Positions 1-8,407 are shown, numbered from the stretch's first letter. The stretch: DNA of 64,000 nt from Sterolibacterium sp964437515 (GCA_964437515.1 CAYTHB010000007.1:1-64000), one strand, 5' to 3'. Translations and numbers: made by a program. Notes: a model not told the origin generated them from the sequence alone.

Positions 1-55
1 TTGCTCGCTACGCTCGAAGCTTCAATCGGACTCCGTTTTGTTGTTTCACGCTAAT
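1..55. repeat. Dispersed repeat R1, copy 1 (cut by window edge)
   Basis: The first 55 bases match the core of a repeat seen again at 19255-19418 in the same orientation, and inverted at 53045-53289 and 54256-54335. The shared core reads TCGCTACGCTCGAAGCTTCA, then an ACTC(T/C)G block, and ends in TTTCACGCTAA. The outer part of this copy lies outside the window. It carries no gene. Confidence 0.7.
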
Positions 56-57
56 AA

Positions 58-399
58 TCAGACTTTTTTGACAAATTCCGATTTGAGTTTCATCGCGCCG
101 ATGCCGTCGATCTTGCAGTCGATATCGTGATCGCCGCCGACCAGACGGATGTTCTTGACCTTGGTGCCGACCTTGACCACCAGCGATGAGCCTTTGACTT
201 TCAGATCCTTGATGACGGTAACCGTGTCGCCGTCCTGTAGTGGATTACCCACCGCATCCTTGATGACGGCGGCCGTTTCTGCTGCTTCGCTGGGTGCTGC
301 GTTCGACCATTCGTGAGCACACTCGGGGCAGATCAACAGACCATTATCTTCGTAGCTATAGGGAGACTGGCATTTCGGGCAGGGCGGCAGTGTGCTCAT
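58..399 (-). CDS. yjdM: YjdM/PhnA-family zinc-ribbon protein
   Basis: A 113-residue protein of the YjdM (formerly PhnA) family, close to the usual length. The N-terminal zinc ribbon is visible as two CxxC pairs, CPKC at about residues 7-10 and CPEC at about 24-27. After an Ala/Glu-rich linker comes the small C-terminal domain with the family motif DAVGNPLQDGDTV and a KVG-T-VKNIRLV strand pattern. The name PhnA was once linked to phosphonate breakdown, but the family has no proven general function. It is probably a cytosolic metal-binding protein. It lies downstream of the tmRNA gene on the same strand, beyond that gene's terminator, so it probably has its own promoter. The start codon has only a weak Shine-Dalgarno sequence. 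Confidence 0.9.
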   Translation of the reverse strand: MSTLPPCPKCQSPYSYEDNGLLICPECAHEWSNAAPSEAAETAAVIKDAVGNPLQDGDTVTVIKDLKVKGSSLVVKVGTKVKNIRLVGGDHDIDCKIDGIGAMKLKSEFVKKV

Positions 400-429
400 G
401 GCTTGGGTTCCAGATCAAATGCGTAAAAC

Positions 430-467
430 AAAACGTAAAAATGACGACGGGGACCGAAGTCCCCGCC
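430..467 (-). terminator. Hairpin and T-rich tail ending the tmRNA gene
   Basis: On the minus strand a 7-bp stem CGGGGAC/GTCCCCG closes a TTCG tetraloop (stem 448-454 with 459-465). It is followed by T-rich sequence. The position, just past the coding piece of the tmRNA, fits its intrinsic terminator or 3'-end hairpin. Confidence 0.7.
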
Positions 468-752
468 GGCTTTTCTTGGGTGACAAGGCTCAAGCGGCCT
501 CGGCATAGGCCTTAAGCGGCCAGTGCAAAACGCTCATCGTTGGCGTTTGTGGTTTTGCGCGAATTACGTTCGTCGCCTTTCGGGTTGCCTGCTTACCTTT
601 GCCCGCCCTGTCGAAGCCAGTACACCCCCACCCAAGCACACGTCATTTGCTGTTCCGGTGTGCTTGGGTGGAGGTGAGGGGAGTCGAACCCCTGTCCAGA
701 ACGCCTCCAGTTCGCCGGAATTACAACCATGCCTCGATTATGGGGGCTATGG
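466..752 (-). ncRNA. ssrA: Circularly permuted (two-piece) tmRNA
   Basis: On the minus strand the acceptor piece comes first (about 750 to 669). It holds the T-arm GGGGTTCGACTCCCC and the acceptor strand CACCTCC, with discriminator A at 669. After it, CCCAAGCACAC and GTGTGCTTGGG can pair as an 11-bp stem, a spacer that processing should remove. The coding piece then starts near 629 with GGGGGTG, which pairs with CACCTCC, followed by the tmRNA signature TGGCTTCGAC. The tag frame (544 to 512) reads ANDERFALAA followed by TAA, with resume codon GCC. CCA is not encoded, because CCCA follows the acceptor strand. This 3'-part-first order defines permuted tmRNA genes, known from alphaproteobacteria, cyanobacteria and some betaproteobacteria. 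The mature RNA rescues stalled ribosomes with SmpB. The 5' end of the acceptor piece is approximate. Confidence 0.92.
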
Positions 753-758
753 GGGTGG

Positions 759-786
759 ATTTCAAGTCTTAGTCTTGTCATGTCAA
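759..786 (-). promoter_or_regulatory. Likely sigma70 promoter of the permuted tmRNA
   Basis: Reading the minus strand, a perfect -35 box TTGACA (786-781) is followed after 16 bases by TGAAAT (764-759), a 4/6 match to the -10 consensus. The predicted start near 750 coincides with the expected 5' end of the acceptor piece. Confidence 0.5.
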
Positions 787-970
787 TCCAAAGCTGAAAT
801 GTCCGCTGCCCCATTCACGTATTCACAGCCAGGACGCGTTCGGCACGCAGCATCTTGCGTGTCGGCAATGAAAATTCGCAGTTCGTCATCGATCAGGATG
901 ACGATATTCCGGTTATTTGCTGACTCACAGTATCATTAAACCCAATGGCATCCAGGATTTACGGGGAAAT

Positions 971-1234
971 TCAGTAAATCTCGCGCCGATTGCCAACCCG
1001 TACCACCAGGACGCGCAAAGCACCGTCCTGAATGTCACAAATTACCCGGCAATCCCCCACGCGGTAGCGCCAGAAGCCACCAAGCGGCCCAGTCAATGCC
1101 TTGCCCGTACTACGAGGGTTTTCAAGTCCGGCGATGCTCTCGTCCATGAAGTCAACGATACGCCGTGCCGTCTGCTTGTCGAGCTTGCGGAGTTGCTCTT
1201 TGGCCGTGTCGGCATAATCAATCGTCCAGACCAA
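971..1234 (-). CDS. relE: RelE-family toxin (mRNA interferase-like)
   Basis: An 87-residue basic protein of the RelE/ParE fold. It has an N-terminal helical hairpin (AKEQLRKLDKQTARRI), then GKALTGPLGGFWRYRVGDCR, the strand containing the RelE-type arginines, and a C-terminal strand VLVVRVGNRREIY. It overlaps the upstream antitoxin gene by 17 bp, so translation is probably coupled and the two form one TA operon. RelE toxins cleave mRNA in the ribosome while ParE toxins act on gyrase. The YRVGDCR pattern and short length favour RelE, but this is inferred. Confidence 0.88.
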   Translation of the reverse strand: MVWTIDYADTAKEQLRKLDKQTARRIVDFMDESIAGLENPRSTGKALTGPLGGFWRYRVGDCRVICDIQDGALRVLVVRVGNRREIY

Positions 1235-1445
1235 GCTCTCTCCTCATTTCCGCAGTGGAATGCATCTGTTCTTGCCCCTTGCGAACACGCTCCAGAACGT
1301 CCGCAGCGAGATAGTAGTCCTCCATTTCCTCAATGCCTTGCTCGATGATTTCGCGCAGGTAATAAGCCTTTGTGCGCCCTGTATGGGATGCGAGATAGTC
1401 AAGCCTTTGCTCTGTTTCAGGAGCGAGGCGAATCGAAGTAGCCAT
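1218..1445 (-). CDS. relB: RelB-type ribbon-helix-helix antitoxin
   Basis: A 75-residue antitoxin. The N-terminal MATSIRLAPETEQRLDYLA is a ribbon-helix-helix strand and first helix that should bind the operon's own promoter as a dimer. The C-terminal half is acidic and would wrap the toxin. The start at 1445 is chosen because GGAGG lies 8 bases upstream, whereas an in-frame ATG at 1451 sits only 2 bases from it. It is cotranscribed with and overlaps the toxin gene. Confidence 0.85.
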   Translation of the reverse strand: MATSIRLAPETEQRLDYLASHTGRTKAYYLREIIEQGIEEMEDYYLAADVLERVRKGQEQMHSTAEMRRELGLDD

Positions 1446-1451
1446 TTCCAT

Positions 1452-1897
1452 AACCTCCGTTTAGATGCGTGTATTCACTGTATCGCAAAGGGTTTGTCTT
1501 GACCAACTTGAGCCTTTTCCAGGGGATTTCAAGTCTGTCACGGCAATCCTTACGCAGATGTCGTTGAATGCATGCGCGTAATGGTAGCCATGATGGATGC
1601 GAGCTCTCGGGTGCGATCACATGGCGACATAAGTTTAGGTGTACCGGCTCGGATTGTCTGGACACGGTTAAATTGACTTGACCAAAACCATAGAATCGCA
1701 GTCCGAATGATTATGAATAAATCTTGTTTCCCTAATTCTGTGATCAAGCTCATTCTCTTTGATCGTTGGTCGTTGTGTAGCAAGGCGATGCAGTGCCACT
1801 GAATTTCCTCTCTGTCTTTCGTCTTTCAATCTGACCGTGAATGAACTTCCCATTTGCCTCGGCAAAGATGAAAGCAGGCAATAAATGAAAGAGGCAC
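1452..1897. other. Intergenic stretch without a recognisable gene
   Basis: No gene can be supported here. Several short reading frames on both strands lack ribosome-binding sites and recognisable motifs. A plus-strand fragment of about 45 codons ending near 1678 looks weakly protein-like, but it has stops just upstream and no identifiable family. It may be debris of a lost gene. Confidence 0.4.
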
Positions 1898-1927
1898 TTG
1901 ACACTTTCCCGTTAGGTTTGGTTTAAT
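1898..1927 (+). promoter_or_regulatory. sigma70 promoter of the tetR/psrA-like gene
   Basis: A consensus -35 TTGACA at 1898-1903 and a -10 TTTAAT at 1922-1927 are separated by 18 bases. The transcription start would fall near 1934, inside the palindromic operator described next. Confidence 0.7.
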
Positions 1928-1942
1928 CAAACAATCGTTTGA
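1927..1942 (+). promoter_or_regulatory. PsrA-type operator box
   Basis: TCAAAC-AATC-GTTTGA is a perfect inverted repeat with 6-bp arms and a 4-base spacer. It matches the published PsrA box of Pseudomonas, (G/C)AAAC N2-4 GTTTG/(C). It covers the predicted start site of the downstream TetR-family gene, so autorepression relieved by long-chain acyl ligands is the simplest reading. Confidence 0.75.
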
Positions 1943-1961
1943 AACAGCCAATGGGAGTGCC

Positions 1962-2654
1962 ATGTCTGATATTGATGCTCTGGATACCCGCAAGCGTATC
2001 CTGCGTACAGCGGAGCTGCTGTTCATTGAACACGGGTTTGAATCGACGACCTTGCGCCAGATCACGAGCAAGGCGGGGGTGAATCTGGCGGCGGTCAATT
2101 ACCACTTTGGTTCTAAGGATGCGCTGATCGAAGAGGTTTTTCGGCAGCGTTTGGGCTGGTTGAACGAGCAATGTTTGCTGGAACTGGATCGTCTGGAATC
2201 CGAGGCGGCGGGAAATCCTTTACGCACACGCCAGATACTCGAAGCCTTTTTTGGGGTGGCACTGAAAATGGCGGCCGACAAGGAGGGTGGAGGCAATAAT
2301 TTCATGCGCCTGCTGGGGCGAACCTATACAGCACCGACTCCGTTTGTTCGTAGTTTTCTCGTGCGTGAATATTCCACAGCGGTGCCCCGTTTCAAGGATG
2401 CCTTGTTCAAGTCCTTGCCGGATGTTCCCAAGGAGGAAATCCTCTGGCGGTTTCATTTCATGCTGGGCGCCATGTCTTATGCCATTTCGGGGAGTGATGC
2501 GCTGAATATCCTGGGGGGGCTGGATGACAGCAATACCGAAGCGCTTCATGCACGATTGATGAGCTTTCTGATTGGGGGTTTGCGTGCTCCCTTGCCAGAA
2601 CTTCACATGGGTACGACCGCAAAAGTCTCTGCTTCTGAAAAACAGCTTGCCTGA
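1962..2654 (+). CDS. TetR-family fatty-acid regulator, PsrA-like
   Basis: A 230-residue TetR-family repressor. The N-terminal helix-turn-helix runs from about residue 8 to 55 and ends in the typical AAVNYHFGSKDALIEEVF. The C-terminal ligand domain, with RLLGRTYTAPTPFVRSFL and LWRFHFMLGAMSYAI, resembles the PsrA group that senses fatty acids or acyl-CoA. It lies directly upstream of, and codirectional with, three beta-oxidation genes, and its promoter carries a PsrA-type box. It therefore probably represses this operon and itself until fatty acids are present. The operon role is inferred from position and box; the family assignment comes from the sequence. Confidence 0.88.
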   Translation: MSDIDALDTRKRILRTAELLFIEHGFESTTLRQITSKAGVNLAAVNYHFGSKDALIEEVFRQRLGWLNEQCLLELDRLESEAAGNPLRTRQILEAFFGVALKMAADKEGGGNNFMRLLGRTYTAPTPFVRSFLVREYSTAVPRFKDALFKSLPDVPKEEILWRFHFMLGAMSYAISGSDALNILGGLDDSNTEALHARLMSFLIGGLRAPLPELHMGTTAKVSASEKQLA

Positions 2655-2714
2655 AACACAGGCAACGCTTTCTTTGTTACTTCTCACTATTGTCATTTTT
2701 GGAGGAGATTTACT

Positions 2715-4505
2715 ATGGCTCAATACAACGCTCCTTTGCGTGATGTTCAGTTCGTCATGCATGAATTGCTGAACGTGGAGGCTGAATTACGCAAGCTGCC
2801 GCCGTATGCCGATATCGATGCCGAAACCATCGATCAGGTGGTTGAGGAAATGGGCAAGTTTTGCAGCAAGGTATTGTTTCCGCTGAACCTGAGTGGCGAT
2901 CGTGAAGGTTGTCGTTACGACCCGACCACGCAGACGGTGAGCACGCCCAAGGGCTACAAAGAGGCTTATCAGCAATACATCGAAGCGGGCTGGCCGTCGC
3001 TGGCTTGCGATCCCGAATACGGGGGGCAGGGTTTGCCGCATGTCATGAGCAGCGTGATGCTGGAAATGCTCAATTCGGCGAATCAGGCGTGGACGATGTA
3101 TCCCGGCTTGTCGCATGGGGCTTACGCTTGCCTGCGCGCACACGGTACCCCCGAACAGAAGGCACTGTATCTGCCCAGGCTGATTGCCGGTGAGTGGACG
3201 GGCACGATGTGTCTGACCGAGCCGCATTGTGGTACCGATTTGGGCTTGCTGCGCAGCAAGGCCGAACCGCAGGCCGACGGCTCGTACAAGATCAGTGGCG
3301 CGAAGATTTTCATTTCTGCCGGTGAGCATGATATGTCCGCCAACATCGTGCATCTGGTGCTGGCACGCTTGCCGGGCGCACCGGAAGGTACGCGCGGTAT
3401 TTCGCTGTTTCTCGTGCCGAAGTTCTTGCCGGATGCGAGTGGCAATCCCGGCACGCGCAACGCGATTGCCTGTGGTGCAATCGAAGAAAAAATGGGTATC
3501 CACGGCAATGCCACCTGCCAGATGAATCTGGATGGGGCGACCGGCTGGATCATCGGCGCGCCGCACAAGGGTTTGAATGCCATGTTCGTGATGATGAACG
3601 AGGCACGTCTGGGCGTGGGGCTGCAATCACTGGGACTGACCGAAGTGGCGTACCAGAATGCCGTGATTTATGCGCGTGAGCGCATCCAAATGCGTAGCTT
3701 GTCGGGGGTCAAAGCACCAGAGCAGGCGGCCGATCCGATCATCGTGCACCCCGATGTGCGGCGCATGTTGCTGACTGCACGCGCCTATGCCGAAGCCGGT
3801 CGCGCCTTCACCACCTTTGTTTCATTGCAGGCCGACATCGAAACCAAGCACCCCGATGCGGCGGTACGCGAAGAGGCCGCCGATCTGCTGGCCTTGCTCA
3901 CGCCCATCGTCAAGTCCTTCATTACCGATAACGGCTGGATCGCCACTTCGGAAGCCATGCAGGTGTTTGGTGGGCATGGTTACATCGTCGAAAACGGCAT
4001 GGAGCAGTATGTGCGCGATGCCCGCATCAATATGATTTACGAAGGCACTAATACCATCCAGTCGCTCGATCTACTGGCACGCAAGGTGTTGCTGGATGGT
4101 GGTGCGAAGCTGCAGAAATTCGGCGCGCTGGTGCAGGCTTTCATCGCTGAAAACGCAGGCAATGAAGCCATGAAAGAATTCATCGAGCCGCTCGCCGATC
4201 TGGGCGACAAGCTGACCAAGCTGACCATGGAGCTGGGCATGAAGGCGATGCAGAACCAGGATGAAGTGGGTGCGGCGGCTGTGCCTTATCTGCGTGTGGC
4301 GGGGCATCTGGTGTATGCCTGGCTGTTTGCGCGCATGGCAAAAATCGCGCTGGAAAAGCAGGCCAGCGGCGATGCCTTCTATAAAGCCAAGCTCGCTACT
4401 GCGCGTTTCTATTTTGCCCGTCTGTTGCCGGAAACTGCCATGCTGATTCGTCAGGCACGCACCGGCGCGGCATGTTTGCTCGATCTTGAAGCTGAACTGT
4501 TCTGA
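2715..4505 (+). CDS. Acyl-CoA dehydrogenase (about 600-residue type)
   Basis: A 596-residue FAD enzyme that makes the first double bond in beta-oxidation. Domains in order are the short N-terminal extension of this long subfamily (QYNAPLRDVQFVMHELL), the helical N domain, the beta middle domain with MCLTEPHCGTDLGLLRSKA, the C-terminal helical domain with MIYEGTNTIQSLDLLARKVL, and an extra C-terminal helical domain. The catalytic glutamate is probably Glu443 in YEGTN. The extra domains match the group that includes DmdC and fatty-acyl enzymes of proteobacteria, so substrate chain length cannot be fixed. GGAGGAG lies upstream of the ATG. It is the first structural gene of the operon, 60 bp after the regulator. 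Confidence 0.92.
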   Translation: MAQYNAPLRDVQFVMHELLNVEAELRKLPPYADIDAETIDQVVEEMGKFCSKVLFPLNLSGDREGCRYDPTTQTVSTPKGYKEAYQQYIEAGWPSLACDPEYGGQGLPHVMSSVMLEMLNSANQAWTMYPGLSHGAYACLRAHGTPEQKALYLPRLIAGEWTGTMCLTEPHCGTDLGLLRSKAEPQADGSYKISGAKIFISAGEHDMSANIVHLVLARLPGAPEGTRGISLFLVPKFLPDASGNPGTRNAIACGAIEEKMGIHGNATCQMNLDGATGWIIGAPHKGLNAMFVMMNEARLGVGLQSLGLTEVAYQNAVIYARERIQMRSLSGVKAPEQAADPIIVHPDVRRMLLTARAYAEAGRAFTTFVSLQADIETKHPDAAVREEAADLLALLTPIVKSFITDNGWIATSEAMQVFGGHGYIVENGMEQYVRDARINMIYEGTNTIQSLDLLARKVLLDGGAKLQKFGALVQAFIAENAGNEAMKEFIEPLADLGDKLTKLTMELGMKAMQNQDEVGAAAVPYLRVAGHLVYAWLFARMAKIALEKQASGDAFYKAKLATARFYFARLLPETAMLIRQARTGAACLLDLEAELF

Positions 4506-4529
4506 ACTGTGTCATAGGAGAAGAAACTC

Positions 4530-6923
4530 ATGAGTAATTTCATCGTCAGAAAAGTCGCAGTGCTGGGCGCGGGTGTGATGGGCGCGCAGATTGCTGCACA
4601 TTGCATCAATGCCAAAGTGCCGGTCGTGCTGTTTGATCTGCCCGCGAAAGAAGGTGCCAAGGATGGCATCGTGCTGCGCGCCATTGAAAATCTCAAGAAG
4701 CTGAACCCCGCGCCGCTGGGCAATGTGGCGGATGCCGCACTGATTCAAGTTGCCAATTACGACGATCATCTGGCGGTGTTGCAGGAGTGTGACATCGTCA
4801 TTGAAGCGATTGCCGAGCGCATGGACTGGAAACACGACCTCTACAAGAAGGTCGCGCCGCATCTGGCACCTCATGCCATTTTTGCGACCAATACCTCGGG
4901 TCTGTCGATCAATGAACTGGCAGAAGGTTTCAGCGATGAACTGAAGGCGCGCTTCTGCGGCGTGCATTTCTTCAACCCGCCGCGTTACATGCCGCTGGTT
5001 GAGTTGATCCCGACGCGGACAACGCAGGCGGAAATCCTCGATCGCCTCGAAGGTTTCATGACGACTACCTTGGGCAAAGGTGTGGTGCGCGCCAAGGATA
5101 CGCCGAACTTCATCGCCAACCGTGTGGGGATTTTCGGCATTCTCGCCATCATTCATGAGGCCGAAAAATTTGGCCTGAGCAGCGACGTGGTCGATGACCT
5201 GACCGGTACACGTCTGGGGCGCGCCAAGTCGGCTACTTTCCGCACGGCGGATGTGGTCGGTCTTGATACGATGGCGCACGTCATCAAGACGCAGAAGGAA
5301 TGCCTGCCGGATGATCCATTCCAGACTGTATATGGCATGCCGCCCGCGCTGGAAAAGCTGATAGCCGCAGGCAATCTGGGGCAGAAGAGTGGTGCGGGTT
5401 TCTTCCGCAAGGTCGGTAAGGAATTCCAGCGTTTCGATTTTGCGACCGGTGACTATGTGCCCAGTGGTGCCAAGGCCGATGAGAGCGTCGTCAAAATTCT
5501 CAAGGAGAAGGATGTCGCCAAACGTATGGCGGCCTTGCGTGCCTCAGAGCATCCGCAGGCGCAGTTCCTCTGGGCAATTTTCCGCGATGCCTTCCACTAT
5601 GGGGCTTTCCATCTGGAAACCATCGCTGAAAGTGCGCGCGATATCGACTTCGCCATGCGTTGGGGCTATGGCTGGACGACGGGGCCGTTTGAAATCTGGC
5701 AAGCGGCGGGTTGGCAGCAGGTCGCCCAGTGGGTCAAGGAAGATATCGAAGCGGGCAAGGCTTTGTGTAATGCGCCGTTACCCGCTTGGGTGTTCGATGG
5801 CCGTACCGGCGTGCATGGTAATGAAGGTTCATGGTCGTCTGCGCAGCAACGCGCAGTGCCACGCAAGGAGCTGCCGGTGTATCGTCGTCAGGCCTTCCGC
5901 GCACCCTTGGTGGGTGAGAGCGGGGCGGCGGCTGATCCGAAGACGGCAGGGGTCACTGTGTTTGAAAGTGATGCGGTGCGTGTCTGGCATCAGAATGACG
6001 ATGTGTTGGTGCTGTCGATCAAGACCAAGATGCATGTGCTTGGCCCGGATGTCATCGAAGGGCTCAACAAGGCCATCGCCGAGGCAGAGCGCAATTATCA
6101 AGGTCTGGTGATCTGGAACACCGATGCTGCCGATGGCGGGGCGTTTTCGGCGGGTGCAGATTTGCAGGCGGTGCTGCCGCTGTTCATGGCGGGCGGCGCC
6201 GAGGCGCTCAAGCCCGTGGTGCATCAATTCCAGCAGGCGATGCTCGGGATTCGTTACGCGCAAGTGCCGGTGGTCGCTGCGGTGGCCGGGCTGGCACTGG
6301 GCGGCGGCTGCGAGTTGCTGATGCATGCGAGCAAGCGTGTCGCCGCGCTGGAATCCTATATTGGTCTGGTGGAAGTCGGAGTCGGGCTGGTGCCTGCCGG
6401 TGGGGGCTTGAAGGAAGCTGCGTTGCGCGCAGCGAAGGATGCCAAGGGTAACGATCTGTTGCAGTTCCTCAAGGATAACTTCCTCAATGCGGCGCTGGCG
6501 AACGCCTCTAAATCAGCGTATGAAGCGCAGAAAATGGGCTATCTCGCGGCGGATGATGTCATCGTTTTCAATCCTTATGAGTTGCTCAATGTGGCACGCA
6601 ACGAAGTGCGCGCGCTCCATGCTTCGGGTTACCGTCCGCCCATGCGTCGCCAGTTCCCTGTGGCTGGGCGTTACGGTATCGCCACCATCATGGCGCAACT
6701 GGTGAATATGCGCGATGGCGGCTTCATCTCTGAGCATGACTACACCCTGGGCTCGATGATTGCTGAAATCGTTTGCGGGGGCGATGTGGCTCAGGGCAGT
6801 CTGGTCGATGAGCAATGGCTGCTCGATCTGGAACGCAAGGCTTTCATTACCTTGCTCAATCATCCCAAGACCCAGGAACGCATCATGGGCATGATGCAGA
6901 CCGGCAAGCCGGTGCGTAACTGA
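4530..6923 (+). CDS. 3-hydroxyacyl-CoA dehydrogenase / enoyl-CoA hydratase fusion
   Basis: A 797-residue bifunctional beta-oxidation enzyme catalysing hydration and then NAD-dependent oxidation. The dehydrogenase comes first, with a Rossmann motif VLGAGVMGAQIAAH at residues 10-23, HFFNPPRYMPLVE, and the C-terminal dehydrogenase domains with KDTPNFIANRVG. The enoyl-CoA hydratase fold follows, with GGAFSAGADL and VAGLALGGGCELLMHA and acidic catalytic positions in the LVEVGVGLVPAGGG region. This order is the reverse of E. coli FadB and typical of the alternative proteobacterial FadB/FadN-like form. AGGAG lies upstream of the ATG. It sits 24 bp after the acyl-CoA dehydrogenase gene and 23 bp before the thiolase gene. 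Confidence 0.92.
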   Translation: MSNFIVRKVAVLGAGVMGAQIAAHCINAKVPVVLFDLPAKEGAKDGIVLRAIENLKKLNPAPLGNVADAALIQVANYDDHLAVLQECDIVIEAIAERMDWKHDLYKKVAPHLAPHAIFATNTSGLSINELAEGFSDELKARFCGVHFFNPPRYMPLVELIPTRTTQAEILDRLEGFMTTTLGKGVVRAKDTPNFIANRVGIFGILAIIHEAEKFGLSSDVVDDLTGTRLGRAKSATFRTADVVGLDTMAHVIKTQKECLPDDPFQTVYGMPPALEKLIAAGNLGQKSGAGFFRKVGKEFQRFDFATGDYVPSGAKADESVVKILKEKDVAKRMAALRASEHPQAQFLWAIFRDAFHYGAFHLETIAESARDIDFAMRWGYGWTTGPFEIWQAAGWQQVAQWVKEDIEAGKALCNAPLPAWVFDGRTGVHGNEGSWSSAQQRAVPRKELPVYRRQAFRAPLVGESGAAADPKTAGVTVFESDAVRVWHQNDDVLVLSIKTKMHVLGPDVIEGLNKAIAEAERNYQGLVIWNTDAADGGAFSAGADLQAVLPLFMAGGAEALKPVVHQFQQAMLGIRYAQVPVVAAVAGLALGGGCELLMHASKRVAALESYIGLVEVGVGLVPAGGGLKEAALRAAKDAKGNDLLQFLKDNFLNAALANASKSAYEAQKMGYLAADDVIVFNPYELLNVARNEVRALHASGYRPPMRRQFPVAGRYGIATIMAQLVNMRDGGFISEHDYTLGSMIAEIVCGGDVAQGSLVDEQWLLDLERKAFITLLNHPKTQERIMGMMQTGKPVRN

Positions 6924-6946
6924 TAAAACGAGATAGGAGAACAGAA

Positions 6947-8143
6947 ATGACCAAACAATTACAGGATGCCTATATCGTTGCCGCGACCCGCACGCCGATT
7001 GGCAAGGCACCGCGTGGCATGTTGCGTAACGTGCGCCCGGATGATCTGCTGGTGCGTGTGTTGCAATCTGTGGTGGCACAAGCCCCCGGATTGGATCCCA
7101 AACTGATCGAGGATGTCATCGTCGGTTGCGCTTTCCCTGAGGCCGAGCAAGGTTTGAATGTGGCGCGTATGGCGGCCTTGCTGGCCGGTTTGCCCAACAC
7201 CGTGGCGGGTGTCACCGTGAATCGCTACTGCGCTTCGGGGCTGACGGCACTGGCGATGGCGGCGGATCGTATTCGCGTCGGTCAGGCGGATGTGATGATC
7301 GCCGCCGGGGTTGAGTCGATGTCGATGGTGCCGATGATGGGGCATCATCCGTCGATGAATATGAATGTGTTCAAGGACGAAAACATCACCATGGCGTATG
7401 GCATGGGCTTGACCGCCGAGAAAGTGGCGACGCAATGGAAAGTCAGCCGCGAAGCGCAGGATGAGTTTGCCCTGCAATCGCACCAGAAGGCCATCGCCGC
7501 GCAGCAGGCGGGTGAGTTCAAGGACGAAACCACCGCGGTGGAAGTGATCGAGCGCGTGCCCAATCTGCTGACCCGTGAAATCGAGATCAGTACTCGTGTA
7601 TGTACGCAGGACGAAGGAGCGCGTGCCGATACCAGTCTGGCGACTCTGGCGAAACTCAAGCCCGTGTTTGCCGCCAAGGGGAGTGTGACGGCGGGCAACA
7701 GCTCGCAGACCTCCGATGGCGCGGGCGCGTTGCTGCTGGTTTCCGAGAAAATTCTCAAGCAGTTCAACCTCACGCCGCTGGCACGTTTTGTCTCGTTTGC
7801 GGTCAAGGGCGTGCCGCCCGAGATCATGGGCATCGGCCCCTCGGCGGCCGTGCCACTGGCGTGTCAGGCAGCGGGCATCAGCCAGTCGCAACTGGACTGG
7901 ATCGAACTCAACGAAGCTTTCGCCGCGCAATCGCTGGCGGTGTTGCAGGATTTGCAGCTCGATCCGGCCAAGGTGAATCCGCTGGGCGGCGCGATTGCAC
8001 TGGGGCATCCGCTGGGAGCGACAGGGGCGATTCGTGCCGCGACGGTGGTGCATGGCCTGCGTCGGCGTAAGCTGAAATACGGCATGGTGACCATGTGTAT
8101 CGGTACGGGCATGGGTGCTGCGGGAGTCATTGAGCACGTCTGA
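6947..8143 (+). CDS. Acetyl-CoA C-acyltransferase (thiolase)
   Basis: A 398-residue thiolase that cleaves 3-ketoacyl-CoA to acetyl-CoA in the last step of beta-oxidation. The nucleophilic Cys95 lies in NRYCASGLTAL. The C-terminal signatures NEAFAAQSLAVL, GGAIALGHPLGATGA and CIGTGMGAAGVIE carry the catalytic histidines and the second cysteine. The length is normal for the family. TAGGAG precedes the start. It is the last gene of the operon and is followed by a strong terminator. With its two upstream neighbours it completes a full beta-oxidation cycle. Confidence 0.94.
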   Translation: MTKQLQDAYIVAATRTPIGKAPRGMLRNVRPDDLLVRVLQSVVAQAPGLDPKLIEDVIVGCAFPEAEQGLNVARMAALLAGLPNTVAGVTVNRYCASGLTALAMAADRIRVGQADVMIAAGVESMSMVPMMGHHPSMNMNVFKDENITMAYGMGLTAEKVATQWKVSREAQDEFALQSHQKAIAAQQAGEFKDETTAVEVIERVPNLLTREIEISTRVCTQDEGARADTSLATLAKLKPVFAAKGSVTAGNSSQTSDGAGALLLVSEKILKQFNLTPLARFVSFAVKGVPPEIMGIGPSAAVPLACQAAGISQSQLDWIELNEAFAAQSLAVLQDLQLDPAKVNPLGGAIALGHPLGATGAIRAATVVHGLRRRKLKYGMVTMCIGTGMGAAGVIEHV

Positions 8144-8174
8144 TATTTCGTTTTTTGAAATTTCTTCCTGTATT

Positions 8175-8216
8175 CCCGGCACACCGAAATCATCGGTGTG
8201 CCGGGTTTTGTTTTTT
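8175..8216 (+). terminator. Rho-independent terminator of the beta-oxidation operon
   Basis: A perfect 13-bp stem, CCCGGCACACCGA paired with TCGGTGTGCCGGG, encloses a 5-base loop. It is followed by TTTTGTTTTTT. This is a textbook intrinsic terminator, 31 bases after the thiolase stop codon. Confidence 0.95.
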
Positions 8217-8407
8217 GGAGCCTGCCTCGAACAGATACAGCCCTACGAAAAATCGTATGCAACACCCTATTACAAAGTCACGTACACCTATGCGCTTCTT
8301 GTGCGTTAATGCCGATGGATACCGATTGATGAGGGTTCGTTGTTACTCCCCCTGTCATTTCGTTACCATCTCATTACATCAAACGACCCATTAGCTGAAG
8401 GTGCCCC

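Noticed and set aside
661..705. An apparent minus-strand tRNA T-arm and acceptor end, first read as a tRNA fragment or an attachment site left by an integrated element.
   Set aside because: The tag frame, the TGGCTTCGAC signature and a complementary acceptor 5' strand lie just downstream on the same strand, so it is the acceptor piece of a permuted tmRNA.
1417..2171. Several overlapping minus-strand frames of 77-90 codons before and inside the tetR-like gene.
   Set aside because: They overlap the promoter, the operator and the regulator, have no family features and differ in frame from each other.
6959..8182. A 407-codon minus-strand open frame opposite the thiolase gene.
   Set aside because: Its translation is His/Arg-rich without family motifs, and the plus strand is a clear thiolase. 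It is a shadow caused by codon bias. The same applies to long minus frames opposite the acyl-CoA dehydrogenase, FadB-like and prfC genes.
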